The notes below the pieces were generated by a model. It did no database searches, was not told the DNA's origin, and saw only the letters and a program-made list of their open reading frames with translations. A stretch of 64,000 nucleotides of DNA from Paractinoplanes maris (GTDB lineage: Bacteria > Actinomycetota > Actinomycetes > Mycobacteriales > Micromonosporaceae), in the NCBI RefSeq assembly GCF_023544465.1, contig NZ_JALPVL010000020.1, forward strand, positions 61,274 through 125,273, given 5' to 3'. Position numbers and translations under genes: made by a program. Shown here one piece after another: positions 24,970 to 33,443 of this stretch (within the stretch, counting starts at the first letter, position 1; each line of letters opens with the position of its first letter).

Positions 24970-25793
24970 AGACGCGTCGCCACGGCGACCAGGCCGGCCA
25001 GCGCCCGCGAACGGCTGTGCGGCGGCCAGGCGATCACCGTCGTGACCAGGGGAGCGTCGAGCACGGGCACGGTGGTGAGGCCCTCGTGCAGGGTGGCCCG
25101 GACCGACTCGGGCAGCACGGTCAGGGCCCGGCCCAGCGCGACCAGCTGAAGCAGCTGCACGGCATCGTGCACCTCGGGCCCCGGCCCGGCCGGGTAGGAG
25201 CCGTCGCGGTGCGGCCAGCGCGCCAGCGGGATCTCGGCCAGATCCGACATCCGCAGGCCCGGCCGGGTGCTCAGCTCATGCCCGGCCGGCATCACCAGCA
25301 CCTGCCCCTCGGTGCCCAGCTCCTCCAGGTCGAGTCCGGTCGTCGAGTCGAACGGCTTGTGCAGCAGCGCCACGTCGGCCCGGCCGTCGCGCAGCTGAGC
25401 CTCCTGCTGGCCGGCGGGGCACAGCACGACGTCGACGGTGACCGCACCCGGTTCGGCGGCGTAGGCGTCCAGCAGCTTGGGCAGCAGCTCGCCGGTGGCG
25501 CCCGCCTTCGACACGAGCACCAGGCCCGGGGTCTGCGACACCCGTCTCGTACGCCGCTCGGCCGCCGCCACCGCGTCGAGCGCCACCCGGCCCTCGCGCA
25601 GCAGCACCGCGCCCGCCTCGGTCAGCGTCACCGAGCGGCTGGTGCGCCGCAGCAGCTCCACGCCGAGGCGGCGCTCGAGCTGGCCGATCGCGCGGGACAA
25701 CGGCGGCTGGGCCATGCCGAGCCGTTGCGCCGCCCGCCCGAAGTGCAGTTCCTCGGCGACCGCGACGAAATAGCGCAGCTCCCGCGTTTCCAT
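24966..25793 (-). CDS. LysR-family transcriptional regulator
   Basis: 275 residues from ATG 25793. The LysR HTH is METRELRYFVAVAEELHFGRAAQRLGMAQPPLSRAIGQLERRLGVELLRR. The effector domain follows with LVLVSKAGATGELLP and VDVVLCPAGQQEAQLRDGRADVALLHKP. It is divergent from a short-chain dehydrogenase gene (25862), its likely target. An ATACC-N5-GGTAT dyad with T-N11-A spacing overlaps its start codon. Confidence 0.92.
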   Translation of the reverse strand: METRELRYFVAVAEELHFGRAAQRLGMAQPPLSRAIGQLERRLGVELLRRTSRSVTLTEAGAVLLREGRVALDAVAAAERRTRRVSQTPGLVLVSKAGATGELLPKLLDAYAAEPGAVTVDVVLCPAGQQEAQLRDGRADVALLHKPFDSTTGLDLEELGTEGQVLVMPAGHELSTRPGLRMSDLAEIPLARWPHRDGSYPAGPGPEVHDAVQLLQLVALGRALTVLPESVRATLHEGLTTVPVLDAPLVTTVIAWPPHSRSRALAGLVAVATRL

Positions 25794-25806
25794 ACCCCTA
25801 CGGTAT
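25792..25806. promoter_or_regulatory. LysR-type T-N11-A dyad at the lysR start
   Basis: ATACC at 25792-25796 and GGTAT at 25802-25806 form a 5-5-5 inverted repeat with T25793 and A25805 separated by 11 bases. This matches the general LysR-binding T-N11-A rule. It overlaps the regulator's own start codon and lies about 55 bp before the divergent SDR start. Confidence 0.5.
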
Positions 25807-25861
25807 CGCCGCGGACTCAAACGGTGTTGGTCCGATCCGCCGCCGCGGACAGGATCGATTC

Positions 25862-26584
25862 ATGAGTGACGTGACAACCGCGCTGGTCACCGGCGCGAAC
25901 AAGGGCATCGGGTACGAGATCGCGGCCGGGCTGGGCGCGCGGGGCTGGGCCGTCGGCGTCGGCGCCCGCGACCGGCAACGGCGGGACGCGGCCGTCGAGA
26001 AACTGCGGGCCGACGGGGTGGACGCGTTCGGCGTACCGCTGGACGTGACCGACGACGCGAGCGTCACCGCCGCCGCGGCCCTGCTGGCCGACCGCGGCCG
26101 GCTGGACGTGCTGGTCAACAACGCCGCGATCACCGGCGGGAGGCCGCAGGAGCCCACCCTGGTCGACCCGGCGATGGTCCGCACGGTGATCGACACCAAC
26201 GTGCTCGGCGTCATCCGGGTCACCAACGCGATGCTGCCGCTGCTGCGCCGCTCACCCGCGCCGCGGATCGTCAACATGTCGAGCAGCGTGGGCTCGCTGA
26301 CCCTGCAGAGCCGGGGCACCGACGAGACCGGGCCGATCTCCGCCGCGTACGCGCCGTCCAAGACCTTCCTGAACGCGGTCACCGTGCAGTACGCCAAGGA
26401 GCTGCGCGACACCGGCATCCTGATCAACATGGGCTGTCCCGGATTCGTCGCGACCGACCTCAACCACTTCAGCGGGCACCGCACCGCCACCGAGGGCGCG
26501 GCGATCGCGATCCACCTGGCCACCCTGCCCGCGGACGGCCCGACCGGCGGCTACTTCGACGACAACGGCCCCGTCGCCTGGTGA
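25862..26584 (+). CDS. Short-chain dehydrogenase/reductase (carbonyl reductase-like)
   Basis: 240 residues from ATG 25862. The classical SDR elements are intact: TALVTGANKGIGYEIAAGL (TGxxxGIG), LDVTDD, LDVLVNNAAITGG (NNAG), IVNMSSSVGSL (Ser), and the catalytic Y-x-x-x-K in AAYAPSKTFLN, then CPGFVATDLN. The TGANKGIG variant and C-terminal GGYFDDNGPVAW are typical of NADPH-dependent carbonyl reductases. The substrate is unknown. It is probably controlled by the divergent LysR protein. Its stop directly abuts the convergent methyltransferase stop. Confidence 0.9.
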   Translation: MSDVTTALVTGANKGIGYEIAAGLGARGWAVGVGARDRQRRDAAVEKLRADGVDAFGVPLDVTDDASVTAAAALLADRGRLDVLVNNAAITGGRPQEPTLVDPAMVRTVIDTNVLGVIRVTNAMLPLLRRSPAPRIVNMSSSVGSLTLQSRGTDETGPISAAYAPSKTFLNAVTVQYAKELRDTGILINMGCPGFVATDLNHFSGHRTATEGAAIAIHLATLPADGPTGGYFDDNGPVAW

Positions 26585-27400
26585 TCAGGGCTTGCGGCCG
26601 ACCGCCGTCCAGATGTTGATGTCCGAGCGGGCCGGGATCTCCGCGCCCGGCTCGGGCCGCCACTCGCTGGCCGGCACGACGCCCGGCTCGACCAGCTCGA
26701 GGCCCTCGAACAGCTCGGCGAACTCGGCCTGGGGACGGGTCCACACGTCGGGCTTGCCCTGCGCGATGAGCTGCTGATAGAGCGCCTGCTGCTCGGGGGT
26801 GCCGAAGTCGGAGGTGGCGTGCGTGGCCACCAGGTAACTGCCCGCGGGCAGGGCGTCGAGCAACTCGCGCACGATCGGCTGGGCCGCGCCGTTGCCGTGG
26901 ATGAAGTGCAGCACGGCGATCAGCATCAGCCCGATCGGCTGGTCGAAGTCGAGGGTCTCGCGCAGCGCGGGATTGCCCAGGATGTCGCCGGGCCGGTGGA
27001 GATCGGCCTCGATGTAGGCCGTCTGCCCCTGGGGACTGCTGTTGAGCAGGGCCCGGGCGTGCACCATGACCAGCGGGTCGTTGTCGACGTAGACGATGCG
27101 GGCCTCCGGCGCGACGCGCTGGGCCACCTCGTGCGTGTTGTCGGCGGTGGGCAGGCCGGTGCCGATGTCGAGGAACTGCCGGATGCCCGCCTCGGCGGCC
27201 AGGAAGCGGGTGGCCCGCTGCAGCAGCGCCCGGTTGGCCAGCGCGCCCAGCCGCACCTTGGGGAAGAGCTTCTGCAGCTCGTCGCCGGAGGCCCGGTCGG
27301 CGGCGAAGTTGTCCTTGCCGCCGAGCCAGTAGTTGTAACGCCGGGCCGGGTGGGGCACGGTCGGGTCCAGGCCCGCCGAGGCTGCGCTGGTGTGATCCAC
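26585..27400 (-). CDS. DUF574-family SAM-dependent methyltransferase
   Basis: 271 residues from GTG 27400. The family hallmark HPARRYNYWLGGKDNFAADRASGDEL opens the protein, followed by the SAM site FLDIGTGLPTADNTHEVAQ, IVYVDNDPLVMVHARALL and YIEADLHRPGDIL. The C-terminal block WRPEPGAEIPARSDINIWTAVGRKP is also typical. This family (S-adenosyl methyltransferase) is greatly expanded in Actinobacteria and has no well-established substrate. It forms a divergent pair with the paralogue at 27456, 55 bp apart, and a third copy is degraded at 38424. Confidence 0.92.
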   Translation of the reverse strand: MDHTSAASAGLDPTVPHPARRYNYWLGGKDNFAADRASGDELQKLFPKVRLGALANRALLQRATRFLAAEAGIRQFLDIGTGLPTADNTHEVAQRVAPEARIVYVDNDPLVMVHARALLNSSPQGQTAYIEADLHRPGDILGNPALRETLDFDQPIGLMLIAVLHFIHGNGAAQPIVRELLDALPAGSYLVATHATSDFGTPEQQALYQQLIAQGKPDVWTRPQAEFAELFEGLELVEPGVVPASEWRPEPGAEIPARSDINIWTAVGRKP

Positions 27401-27455
27401 AGCGGCACTGTATCGCCCGTTCCCCCGCACTGTCCCACCGGTCCACAATGGAAAT

Positions 27456-28208
27456 ATGGATGAACTCGACACCGGCGTCCCGCAAACGGCGCGTATCTGG
27501 AACTACTGGCTCGGCGGCACCGACAATTTCGCGGTGGATCGCCAGGTCGGCGACCAGATCCGCGAGGCGTTCCCCGACATCGCCGACAACGCGCGGGCGT
27601 CCCGTGCCTTTCTCGTACGAGCCGTCACCCAGGCGAGTGAGGCCGGCATCCGCCAGTTCCTGGATGTCGGCGCCGGCCTGCCCACCGCCGACAACACGCA
27701 CGAGGTGGCCCAGCGCGTCGCGCCCGAGTCACACATCGTCTACGTCGACAACGACCCGCTCGTCATGGCACACGCTCAGGCCCTGCTCACCAGCACGGCC
27801 GAAGGACGGACCGCTTTCGTCCAGGCGGACGGGCGCGATGTCGAGGCGGTGCTGGCTCAGGCGTCCGGCACCCTGGACTTCGGCCGGCCGGTCGCTCTGA
27901 TCATGTCCGGCCTGCTGGGTCACGTGACCGACGACGACGCCGCCGCCGAGATGGTGCGCGCCTATGTCGAAGCGCTCGCCCCCGGAAGCTATTTCATCGC
28001 TCTCGACGGCTCCCACAGCATCGAGCACGCCGAGGCCGAGACGATCTGGAACGAACAGGCCAACCCGCCGTACGTGTTGCGCGGTCACGCCGGATTCGCC
28101 CGATTCTTCGACGGGCTGAGGCTGGTCGAGCCCGGCGTGACCTCGGCCCCGCAATGGCACTCGTCCGGCCGGCCCCTCGACGTGGTCTGCGGAGTCGCGA
28201 TCAAATGA
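27456..28208 (+). CDS. DUF574-family SAM-dependent methyltransferase (paralogue)
   Basis: 250 residues from ATG 27456. It shares ARIWNYWLGGTDNFAVDRQVGDQI, FLDVGAGLPTADNTHEVAQRVAPE and IVYVDNDPLVMAHAQALL with the divergent neighbour but is diverged after the SAM domain (VALIMSGLLGHVTDDDAAAEMVRAY). The last family segment is ARFFDGLRLVEPGVTSAPQW. The product is cytoplasmic with an unknown acceptor. It is followed after 4 bp by a short-chain dehydrogenase gene, so the two are probably co-transcribed. Confidence 0.9.
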   Translation: MDELDTGVPQTARIWNYWLGGTDNFAVDRQVGDQIREAFPDIADNARASRAFLVRAVTQASEAGIRQFLDVGAGLPTADNTHEVAQRVAPESHIVYVDNDPLVMAHAQALLTSTAEGRTAFVQADGRDVEAVLAQASGTLDFGRPVALIMSGLLGHVTDDDAAAEMVRAYVEALAPGSYFIALDGSHSIEHAEAETIWNEQANPPYVLRGHAGFARFFDGLRLVEPGVTSAPQWHSSGRPLDVVCGVAIK

Positions 28209-28212
28209 GGTC

Positions 28213-28896
28213 GTGACTTCTTCCCGTACGGCGTTGATCACCGGCGGTCTGAGCGGGCTCGGCGCCGCGGCCGCCACCCGCCTGCGCGCGGAGGGCCTCA
28301 CCGTCCTCACGCTCGATGTCGCCGAGGGGGCCGACCTGCGGGCCGACGTGTCCGACGCGGCGGCCGTCCGGGCGGCCGCGGCCCAGGCCGGCCCGGTCGA
28401 CATCCTGGTTAACTCGGCCGGCATCGTCGGCCCGAACGCGCCGCTGTGGGAGATCCCGCCGCCGGAGTGGGACAGGGTCTTCGCCGTCAACGTCCGCGGC
28501 ACGTTCAACACGTGCCAGGCCTTCGTCCCGCACATGCGCGCCCAGGGCTGGGGCCGGGTGGTCAACCTGGCCAGCATCGCCGGCAAGGACGGCAACCCTC
28601 AGATGAGCCCCTACTCGGCCTCCAAGGCCGCGGTGATAGCCCTGACCAAGTCCCTCGGCAAGGAGCTGGCCACCAGCGGTGTCCTGGTCAACGCCGTCGC
28701 CCCCGCCGTGATCGACACCCCGATGAACGCCGCCACCGACCCCGCCGCCCTGGCCCACATCACCGGCCTGATCCCAATGAAGCGGACCGGCCGCCCGGAG
28801 GAGGTGGCCGAACTGATCGCCTGGCTCACCTCCGACCGGGTCAGCTTCTCCACCGGTGCTGTCTACGACATCAGCGGCGGCCGCGCCACGTATTGA
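28213..28896 (+). CDS. Short-chain dehydrogenase/reductase (FabG-like)
   Basis: 227 residues from GTG 28213. The motifs are TALITGGLSGLGAAAATRL, DILVNSAGIVGPNAPLWE, VVNLASIAGKDGNPQ, the catalytic pair in SPYSASKAAV and VAPAVIDTPMN, ending in the FabG-like GAVYDISGGRATY. It probably reduces or oxidises a hydroxy/keto group with NAD(P)(H). Its position 4 bp behind a methyltransferase suggests a shared small-molecule tailoring role, which is inference only. Confidence 0.88.
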   Translation: MTSSRTALITGGLSGLGAAAATRLRAEGLTVLTLDVAEGADLRADVSDAAAVRAAAAQAGPVDILVNSAGIVGPNAPLWEIPPPEWDRVFAVNVRGTFNTCQAFVPHMRAQGWGRVVNLASIAGKDGNPQMSPYSASKAAVIALTKSLGKELATSGVLVNAVAPAVIDTPMNAATDPAALAHITGLIPMKRTGRPEEVAELIAWLTSDRVSFSTGAVYDISGGRATY

Positions 28897-28903
28897 GTGC
28901 CCC

Positions 28904-29989
28904 TCAGCGGCCGTGCCGCACGTCGTTCGGCGGGTGGTCCCGCATGTACTGATCGAGCCGTCCACCGCGCAGCGCGGCGAACAGTTCCCGGCAGCGCTCC
29001 GCGTCGGGCACCATCACCGCGCCGACCCCGGGCACGTCCCGGTTCTCGGCGATGGGCAGCGTCACGAACGTCAGGTCCTTCGACCGCAGGTGGCGCAGCG
29101 TGAACGCGAGCCGTTGCACCGGCATGCGCCGGTCGACGGTGAGCATGCCGGCCGCGGTGCGGACCAGCTTGTCCAAGCCCTGCGGGTCGGTGAGCAGGTT
29201 CTGCTCGGCGATCTTGTCGGCCAGCGCCCGCAGGTACTGCTGGTGCCGCGCGGACCGGTCGATGTCGTCGTGGGGCAGGCCCCGGCGCTGGCGGACGTAG
29301 AACTCGGCGAGCTTGCCGTCGAGGTGCACCTTCCCGGCCGGGAAGGCGACGCAGCGGCGCGACCGGCCCTGCGGGTCGGTGCACGGCGCCGACGGGTACG
29401 GACTGCCGGCGGGCAGGAAACGGTAGGAGTCGACGGTCGCCTTGTCGATCACCACGTCGACGCCGCCGACCAGATCGGTGAGCTTGCGGATGCCGGCGAA
29501 GTCCACGATGACCGGCCAGTCGATGGTGATCCCGCCGAACCGGTTGATCGTCTGCACGAGCCGGGGCGCCCCGCCCCACGCATAGGCCGCGTTGACTTTG
29601 TTGCGGTCGCCGCGCTCGCCGTCGGCCGTGGCGATCGGGAGATAGGTGTCGCGCGGGATCGAGATCACGTACGCCCGGCGGGTCGACGCGGGCAGGTGGA
29701 TCAGGATGACGACGTCGCTGCGCCCGTCGCCCGGTGCACCCTTCGTGCGGCTGTCCGAGCCGATGAGCAGCAGGTTCATCGGCCCGCGGACCTTGGGCGG
29801 CTCGGTCGGCCCACCGGCGGACCGGGTCGGCGCGGGCGGCAGCAGGTCGGCGCGTTCGACCGCACCCTCGTACCGGCCGGCGAGCAGCCGCGTCCCGGCC
29901 ACGGCGGCCGCCGATCCGGTGACGAGCACGGCGAGGACCACGGCCAGGATCAACCGCGGGCGGCGCCACAGAGGACGACGTTCGGGCAT
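28904..29989 (-). CDS. LytR-CpsA-Psr (LCP) family cell-wall glycopolymer ligase
   Basis: 361 residues from ATG 29989. GTG 29995 overlaps the upstream stop and is an alternative. A cytoplasmic basic start precedes one transmembrane helix (LILAVVLAVLVTGSAAAVAG). The LCP domain shows NLLLIGSDSRTKGAPGDGRSDVVILIHL, YVISIPRDTYLPI, KVNAAYAWGG, VVDFAGIRKLTDLVGGVDV and the Arg-rich FYVRQRRGLPHDDIDRSARHQQYL. LCP enzymes transfer undecaprenyl-linked glycopolymers to peptidoglycan. It is coupled to the polysaccharide deacetylase gene upstream, which suggests joint envelope remodelling. Confidence 0.93.
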   Translation of the reverse strand: MPERRPLWRRPRLILAVVLAVLVTGSAAAVAGTRLLAGRYEGAVERADLLPPAPTRSAGGPTEPPKVRGPMNLLLIGSDSRTKGAPGDGRSDVVILIHLPASTRRAYVISIPRDTYLPIATADGERGDRNKVNAAYAWGGAPRLVQTINRFGGITIDWPVIVDFAGIRKLTDLVGGVDVVIDKATVDSYRFLPAGSPYPSAPCTDPQGRSRRCVAFPAGKVHLDGKLAEFYVRQRRGLPHDDIDRSARHQQYLRALADKIAEQNLLTDPQGLDKLVRTAAGMLTVDRRMPVQRLAFTLRHLRSKDLTFVTLPIAENRDVPGVGAVMVPDAERCRELFAALRGGRLDQYMRDHPPNDVRHGR

Positions 29990-29991
29990 GC

Positions 29992-30780
29992 TCACACCCC
30001 CACGAACCGGTAGCCGCTGTCGATCAGTATGGGCAGGAAACCGCGCAGTGCGCTCACCGTCTGGGAGCGATCTCCGCCACCGTCGTGGGCGAGCACGATC
30101 GACCGGTTGCCGACCTGGTCGAGCACCTTCGAGCGGATCCGGCTCGCGCCGGGGTTCTCCCAGTCGCGCGGGTCGACGTCCCAGGCGATCGACGTCTGCC
30201 CGAGGGCGGCGCACACCTGGAAGACCGTGGGCGACCAATTCCCGTACGGGGCCCGGAAGAGGCCCGGGATCCGGCCGGTCGTCGCGGCGACGGTGTCCAC
30301 CGCCCGGCCCACCTCGGTGCGCACGCGGCCGGCGGGCAGATGCCGGAGGTTCGCGTGCGACCAGGTGTGCGTGCCGACCGCGTGCCCGTCGTCGACGATG
30401 GCGCGTACCAGGTCGGGGTGCGCCGCCGCACTCTGCCCGATCACGAAGAAGGTGGCCTTGACGTGGTGTTTCCGCAGGATCTTGAGCACCTGCGGGGTGT
30501 ACGCCGGATGGGGGCCGTCGTCGAAGGTGAGCGCGACGACCTTGGTGCCGCCTTGTGCCGGCACGACGTACCGCGGCTTCTTCTGCACCGGGATGCGCGG
30601 CAGACCGGTCGGCGACGGTGACGCCGACGGCGGCAGGGGTGGGGCCGAGGAAGGCGCCGCGACCGTGGCCGGTGGCCCGGACGGGTCCGGCTGCGGCTTG
30701 GCACAGGCACTCAGCAGGGCAAGACCGCCGAGCGACAGAAGTACGCGCCTGCTGGCGGTCCGTTGTCGTTGCGTCGTCAC
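29992..30780 (-). CDS. Secreted polysaccharide deacetylase lipoprotein, CE4 (NodB) family
   Basis: 262 residues from GTG 30780, chosen because GGAGG lies 8 nt upstream; GTGs at 30786 and 30789 are in frame. The signal peptide ends in the lipobox LLSAC. A Pro/Ser linker precedes the NodB domain: VALTFDDGPHPAYT (catalytic Asp and metal Asp), GTHTWSHANL (metal His pair), FRAPYGNWSP, AWDVDPRDW and IVLAHDGGG (catalytic His). It would deacetylate peptidoglycan or another N-acetylated polymer outside the membrane. It is followed by the LCP gene. A hairpin overlaps its ribosome-binding site. Confidence 0.92.
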   Translation of the reverse strand: MTTQRQRTASRRVLLSLGGLALLSACAKPQPDPSGPPATVAAPSSAPPLPPSASPSPTGLPRIPVQKKPRYVVPAQGGTKVVALTFDDGPHPAYTPQVLKILRKHHVKATFFVIGQSAAAHPDLVRAIVDDGHAVGTHTWSHANLRHLPAGRVRTEVGRAVDTVAATTGRIPGLFRAPYGNWSPTVFQVCAALGQTSIAWDVDPRDWENPGASRIRSKVLDQVGNRSIVLAHDGGGDRSQTVSALRGFLPILIDSGYRFVGV

Positions 30781-30791
30781 ATCCACCACCT

Positions 30792-30818
30792 CCGGCTCCG
30801 CGTTCGCGGAGTAGCCGG
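30792..30818 (-). promoter_or_regulatory. Hairpin abutting the deacetylase ribosome-binding site
   Basis: CCGGCTCCGCG (30792-30802) pairs with CGCGGAG plus GCCGG (30805-30811 and 30814-30818), leaving a 2-nt loop and 2-nt bulge. In the minus-strand transcript the 3' arm runs into the GGAGG Shine-Dalgarno sequence of the deacetylase gene, so folding could limit translation. A regulatory role is inference. Confidence 0.45.
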
Positions 30819-30918
30819 AAGTCTGGTGACGGGTTGTCAGGAACTGATGAGAAGCCCGCCTCGCCGGGGCTTTCTCACATTCGGCCCGCCGGGGTAACCC
30901 GCAGGCCGGTCCACCACG

Positions 30919-31752
30919 TCAGGCGGGCACCGCCTTGACCAGGACGGCCCGCGTGTAGAGCAGGTCGAACCCTTGCCTCTGCACGTTGTGCTGGGACCGG
31001 GAGCCGGGCTGGGTGGTGACGACGGCGAGGTCGCAGCCCTCGTCGGCCGCGTCGGCCAGCCGGGCCGACAGCAGCGCCGACTGGACGCCGCGGCGGCGGT
31101 GCTCGGGGCGGGTCGCCGCGCCGGTCAGCTGGGCCACGCCGTCCACCACGTGCATGCTGGCGCCGCCGGCCGGGACCCCGTCCCGCGTCGCGAGGTAGTG
31201 GCGCAGGCCGGCCGCGGCCATGTCCCGCATGGCGTTGAGCACCGCGGCGCGGGGAAACTCCTCGTGCGAGGCGACGCCCTGGGTGTCGGCCACGGCGAAC
31301 GCGTCGGCGACGAGCTCCAGCCACGCGTCGAACTCGTCCGCCGTGGTGCGGCGTACCTCGACCCCGGAAACGGTCCCGGTCACGGGCGCGAGCCGGCAAC
31401 CGAGCACGTTCTCGAACGACACGAGCCGATAGCCGCGCCCGGTCAGCAGCTCACCGATCGCCGGGTCGGCGAGAGTGGACACCTCCGCCTGGACCGGGCT
31501 GCCGCACACCGCGAAGGCACGCTCCATCACGGCGAGGTCGGCCGCCGCCGGAACGCCGCCGAAGCCCAGCCCGGCCACCTTGTTGAGCGGCGAGTCCGCG
31601 TCGGCGAAGCTCGCCACCCCGCCGCACAGGGGCCGGGCGAACCCGCGGGGGTCGGCGCCGCGGCGGCGGGCGGCGTCGCTGCCGCGGGCGATGAGGTCCG
31701 CTTCGAGACGCTCGAGGCGCGCCGCCAGTTCGACGTCACAGAACAAGGTCAT
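30919..31752 (-). CDS. GNAT-family N-acetyltransferase
   Basis: 277 residues from ATG 31752. The N-terminal half (VELAARLERLEADLIARG ... LNKVAGLGFGG) is a divergent domain seen in two-lobed GNAT proteins. The C-terminal GNAT core has LRHYLATRDGVPAGGASMHVVDGVAQLTGAATRPEHRRRGVQSALLSARLADA, with the R/Q-x-x-G-x-A-like acetyl-CoA loop RRRGVQ, and ends NVQRQGFDLLYTRAVL. It would transfer an acetyl group from acetyl-CoA to an amine. The substrate is unknown, and nothing in the context helps. Confidence 0.85.
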   Translation of the reverse strand: MTLFCDVELAARLERLEADLIARGSDAARRRGADPRGFARPLCGGVASFADADSPLNKVAGLGFGGVPAAADLAVMERAFAVCGSPVQAEVSTLADPAIGELLTGRGYRLVSFENVLGCRLAPVTGTVSGVEVRRTTADEFDAWLELVADAFAVADTQGVASHEEFPRAAVLNAMRDMAAAGLRHYLATRDGVPAGGASMHVVDGVAQLTGAATRPEHRRRGVQSALLSARLADAADEGCDLAVVTTQPGSRSQHNVQRQGFDLLYTRAVLVKAVPA

Positions 31753-31831
31753 CGGATCGCCCGCTCGTGTCCACACCGTGAATCTGGCACTTCGCCGCCC
31801 GGCCGACAACCGGGTATTGCCGTGCGGGTCG

Positions 31832-32686
31832 TCAGGCGGCGGCTCGGACCGGGGAACGGCCGCGCAGGAACGCTTCCAGGCCGGCCAGGTCGTCGGTGTT
31901 GATGTGGTCCACGTCGGCGGCGACCAGCTCCTGCCAGAGCGCGTCGCGTTCCGGGCCGGCGGTGTCCGGGGTGGCCCAGAAGCGGACCCGCTGGTTGTTC
32001 CGGTGCGCGTCCTGGACGAACTTGTGCAGCTTGGCGCGTTCGGCGGACGGGAACGGGCCCACCCCCTGCCAGGTGAACAGGGTGGTCCAGTTGTCGCTGA
32101 TCAGCGGGATGAACGACGCGGGCGCACCCGAGTTGAGGTCGGCGGCGCGGCCGTCGTAGAAGGCGTACCGCACCTTCTGCGCGGCCATCAGGTCGCGCGG
32201 CCGGTCACCGCTGATCACCACCGTCACCGCGTCGCGGAAAACCCTTCCCCCGGCGTACGTCGTGAGAATGCGCCGATAGTGCCGGAGCACCCGGTCGAGC
32301 TCGGTGTAGGTCGCGGCGCCGGTGTTCTTGATGTCGACCAGCAGTTGCAGCGAGATCGGGCTGTGGCGGTAGACGTGGCCGTGGTTGGCCCGCACCCGGC
32401 GCACCAGCGGATCCAGGTAGAGGCTCTGCAGCGTCCGGCCGGGAACCACGTCCTGAGGATCGTGGGCGACGAGCAGTTGCCCGTCGACCAGATAGATGTC
32501 GGCCTCCACACTGGTGAATCCGTGGGCCAGGGCGTCGGCCAGCGGACGCTCGTGCTCGTAGTCGTTGTGGGCGTGCGCGCGGGCCAGCGGCCGCACCCCG
32601 TGGTGGCCGTCCGCCTGCGCCGCGGCCGGGGCGAACACCAGCATGGCGCTGATCGCGGCGATCAGGCTGAGAACTCGGCGAGTCAT
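31832..32686 (-). CDS. Secreted phosphodiesterase, GDPD/PI-PLC-like TIM barrel
   Basis: 284 residues from ATG 32686 with a Sec signal peptide (VLSLIAAISAMLVFAPAAAQA). The catalytic face shows PLARAHAHNDYEHERPLADALAHGFTSVEADIYLVDGQLLVAHDP, close to glycerophosphodiester phosphodiesterases, then ISLQLLVDIKN, VTVVISGDRP and VRFWATPD, with DHINTDDLAGLEAFL at the end. It probably hydrolyses glycerophosphodiesters or phosphoinositides outside the cell. Pho-type regulatory sites were not seen. Confidence 0.85.
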   Translation of the reverse strand: MTRRVLSLIAAISAMLVFAPAAAQADGHHGVRPLARAHAHNDYEHERPLADALAHGFTSVEADIYLVDGQLLVAHDPQDVVPGRTLQSLYLDPLVRRVRANHGHVYRHSPISLQLLVDIKNTGAATYTELDRVLRHYRRILTTYAGGRVFRDAVTVVISGDRPRDLMAAQKVRYAFYDGRAADLNSGAPASFIPLISDNWTTLFTWQGVGPFPSAERAKLHKFVQDAHRNNQRVRFWATPDTAGPERDALWQELVAADVDHINTDDLAGLEAFLRGRSPVRAAA

Positions 32687-32778
32687 CCGTCTTCTCCCGT
32701 CATTCATCGACGGCAATGACTCTATGGGGTGATGCCGGCGTCACCCGTGAACCGCCGGTGAAAGTTAAGGTGGCGGCC

Positions 32779-33345
32779 ATGACGGCGAACTCGCGCATCA
32801 AGCCGGTCGAGCGGGCGACGAAGCGGTCGTGGGACGAGTGGCTGGCGTTCATGGACGGCATCGGCGCCCGGGATCTCGACCACAAGCAGATCGCGCTCAA
32901 GGTGTATTACGAGCTCGAGGGTGCCGGCGTCGAGCCGCTGGGCTGGTGGACCCAGGCCGTGACCGTCGCCTACGAGCAGTTCATCGGGCGGCGCATCCCC
33001 GGCCAGCGCCCCGACGGCACGTTCCAGATGAGTGTCAGCAAGGCGACGAAGCTCGGCATGCGGGAACTCATGGACGCCTGGACGCTGTTCGCGCGGGAGG
33101 ACGCGTTCGTGTCGGCCTTGATCGTCGGTGATCCGAAAGTCAGCGGAACCGACCGGCGGATCACCTGGCGGGCCAAGGTCGCCGACGGCTCCTCCGTCGT
33201 TGTCACCAGCGAACCCAAGCCCCACGGCACCGCCTCCATCGTGGCCACTCAGATCGGCCTGCCCGGCCCCGCGGAGAACGACGAGGCGCGCGCGAACTGG
33301 ACCGCCGCCGTCCAGCGTTTCCTGGTGCGCGGAGCATCCGCCTAA
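32779..33345 (+). CDS. DUF4287-like domain protein with C-terminal SRPBCC-like part
   Basis: 188 residues from ATG 32779 with AAGG upstream. The N-terminal half (KPVERATKRSWDEWLAFMDGIGARDLDHKQIALKVY...GWWTQAVTVAYEQFIGRR) matches the pattern I associate with DUF4287: W-x-x-W, DHK, WW-x-Q-x-V and YE. The C-terminal half (TDRRITWRAKVADGSSVVVTSEPKPHGTASIVATQIGLPGPAENDEARANWTAAVQRF) looks like a small SRPBCC/AHSA1 domain. The product is cytoplasmic with unknown function. A stand-alone gene. Confidence 0.75.
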   Translation: MTANSRIKPVERATKRSWDEWLAFMDGIGARDLDHKQIALKVYYELEGAGVEPLGWWTQAVTVAYEQFIGRRIPGQRPDGTFQMSVSKATKLGMRELMDAWTLFAREDAFVSALIVGDPKVSGTDRRITWRAKVADGSSVVVTSEPKPHGTASIVATQIGLPGPAENDEARANWTAAVQRFLVRGASA

Positions 33346-33443
33346 CGGGCGATAGGCGTACGACCAGGGATTGCGCCGGGATGGGGCGCGGGCGTTACGT
33401 GAATGGCGCTATCGGCAGGGAGGGTGCGAGCAGAGGGCTGCGA

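Noticed and set aside
31758..31775. Third DnaA-box-like site (GTGTCCACA)
   Set aside because: A single imperfect match without the partner site or the G-rich unit. Expected by chance over 64 kb.
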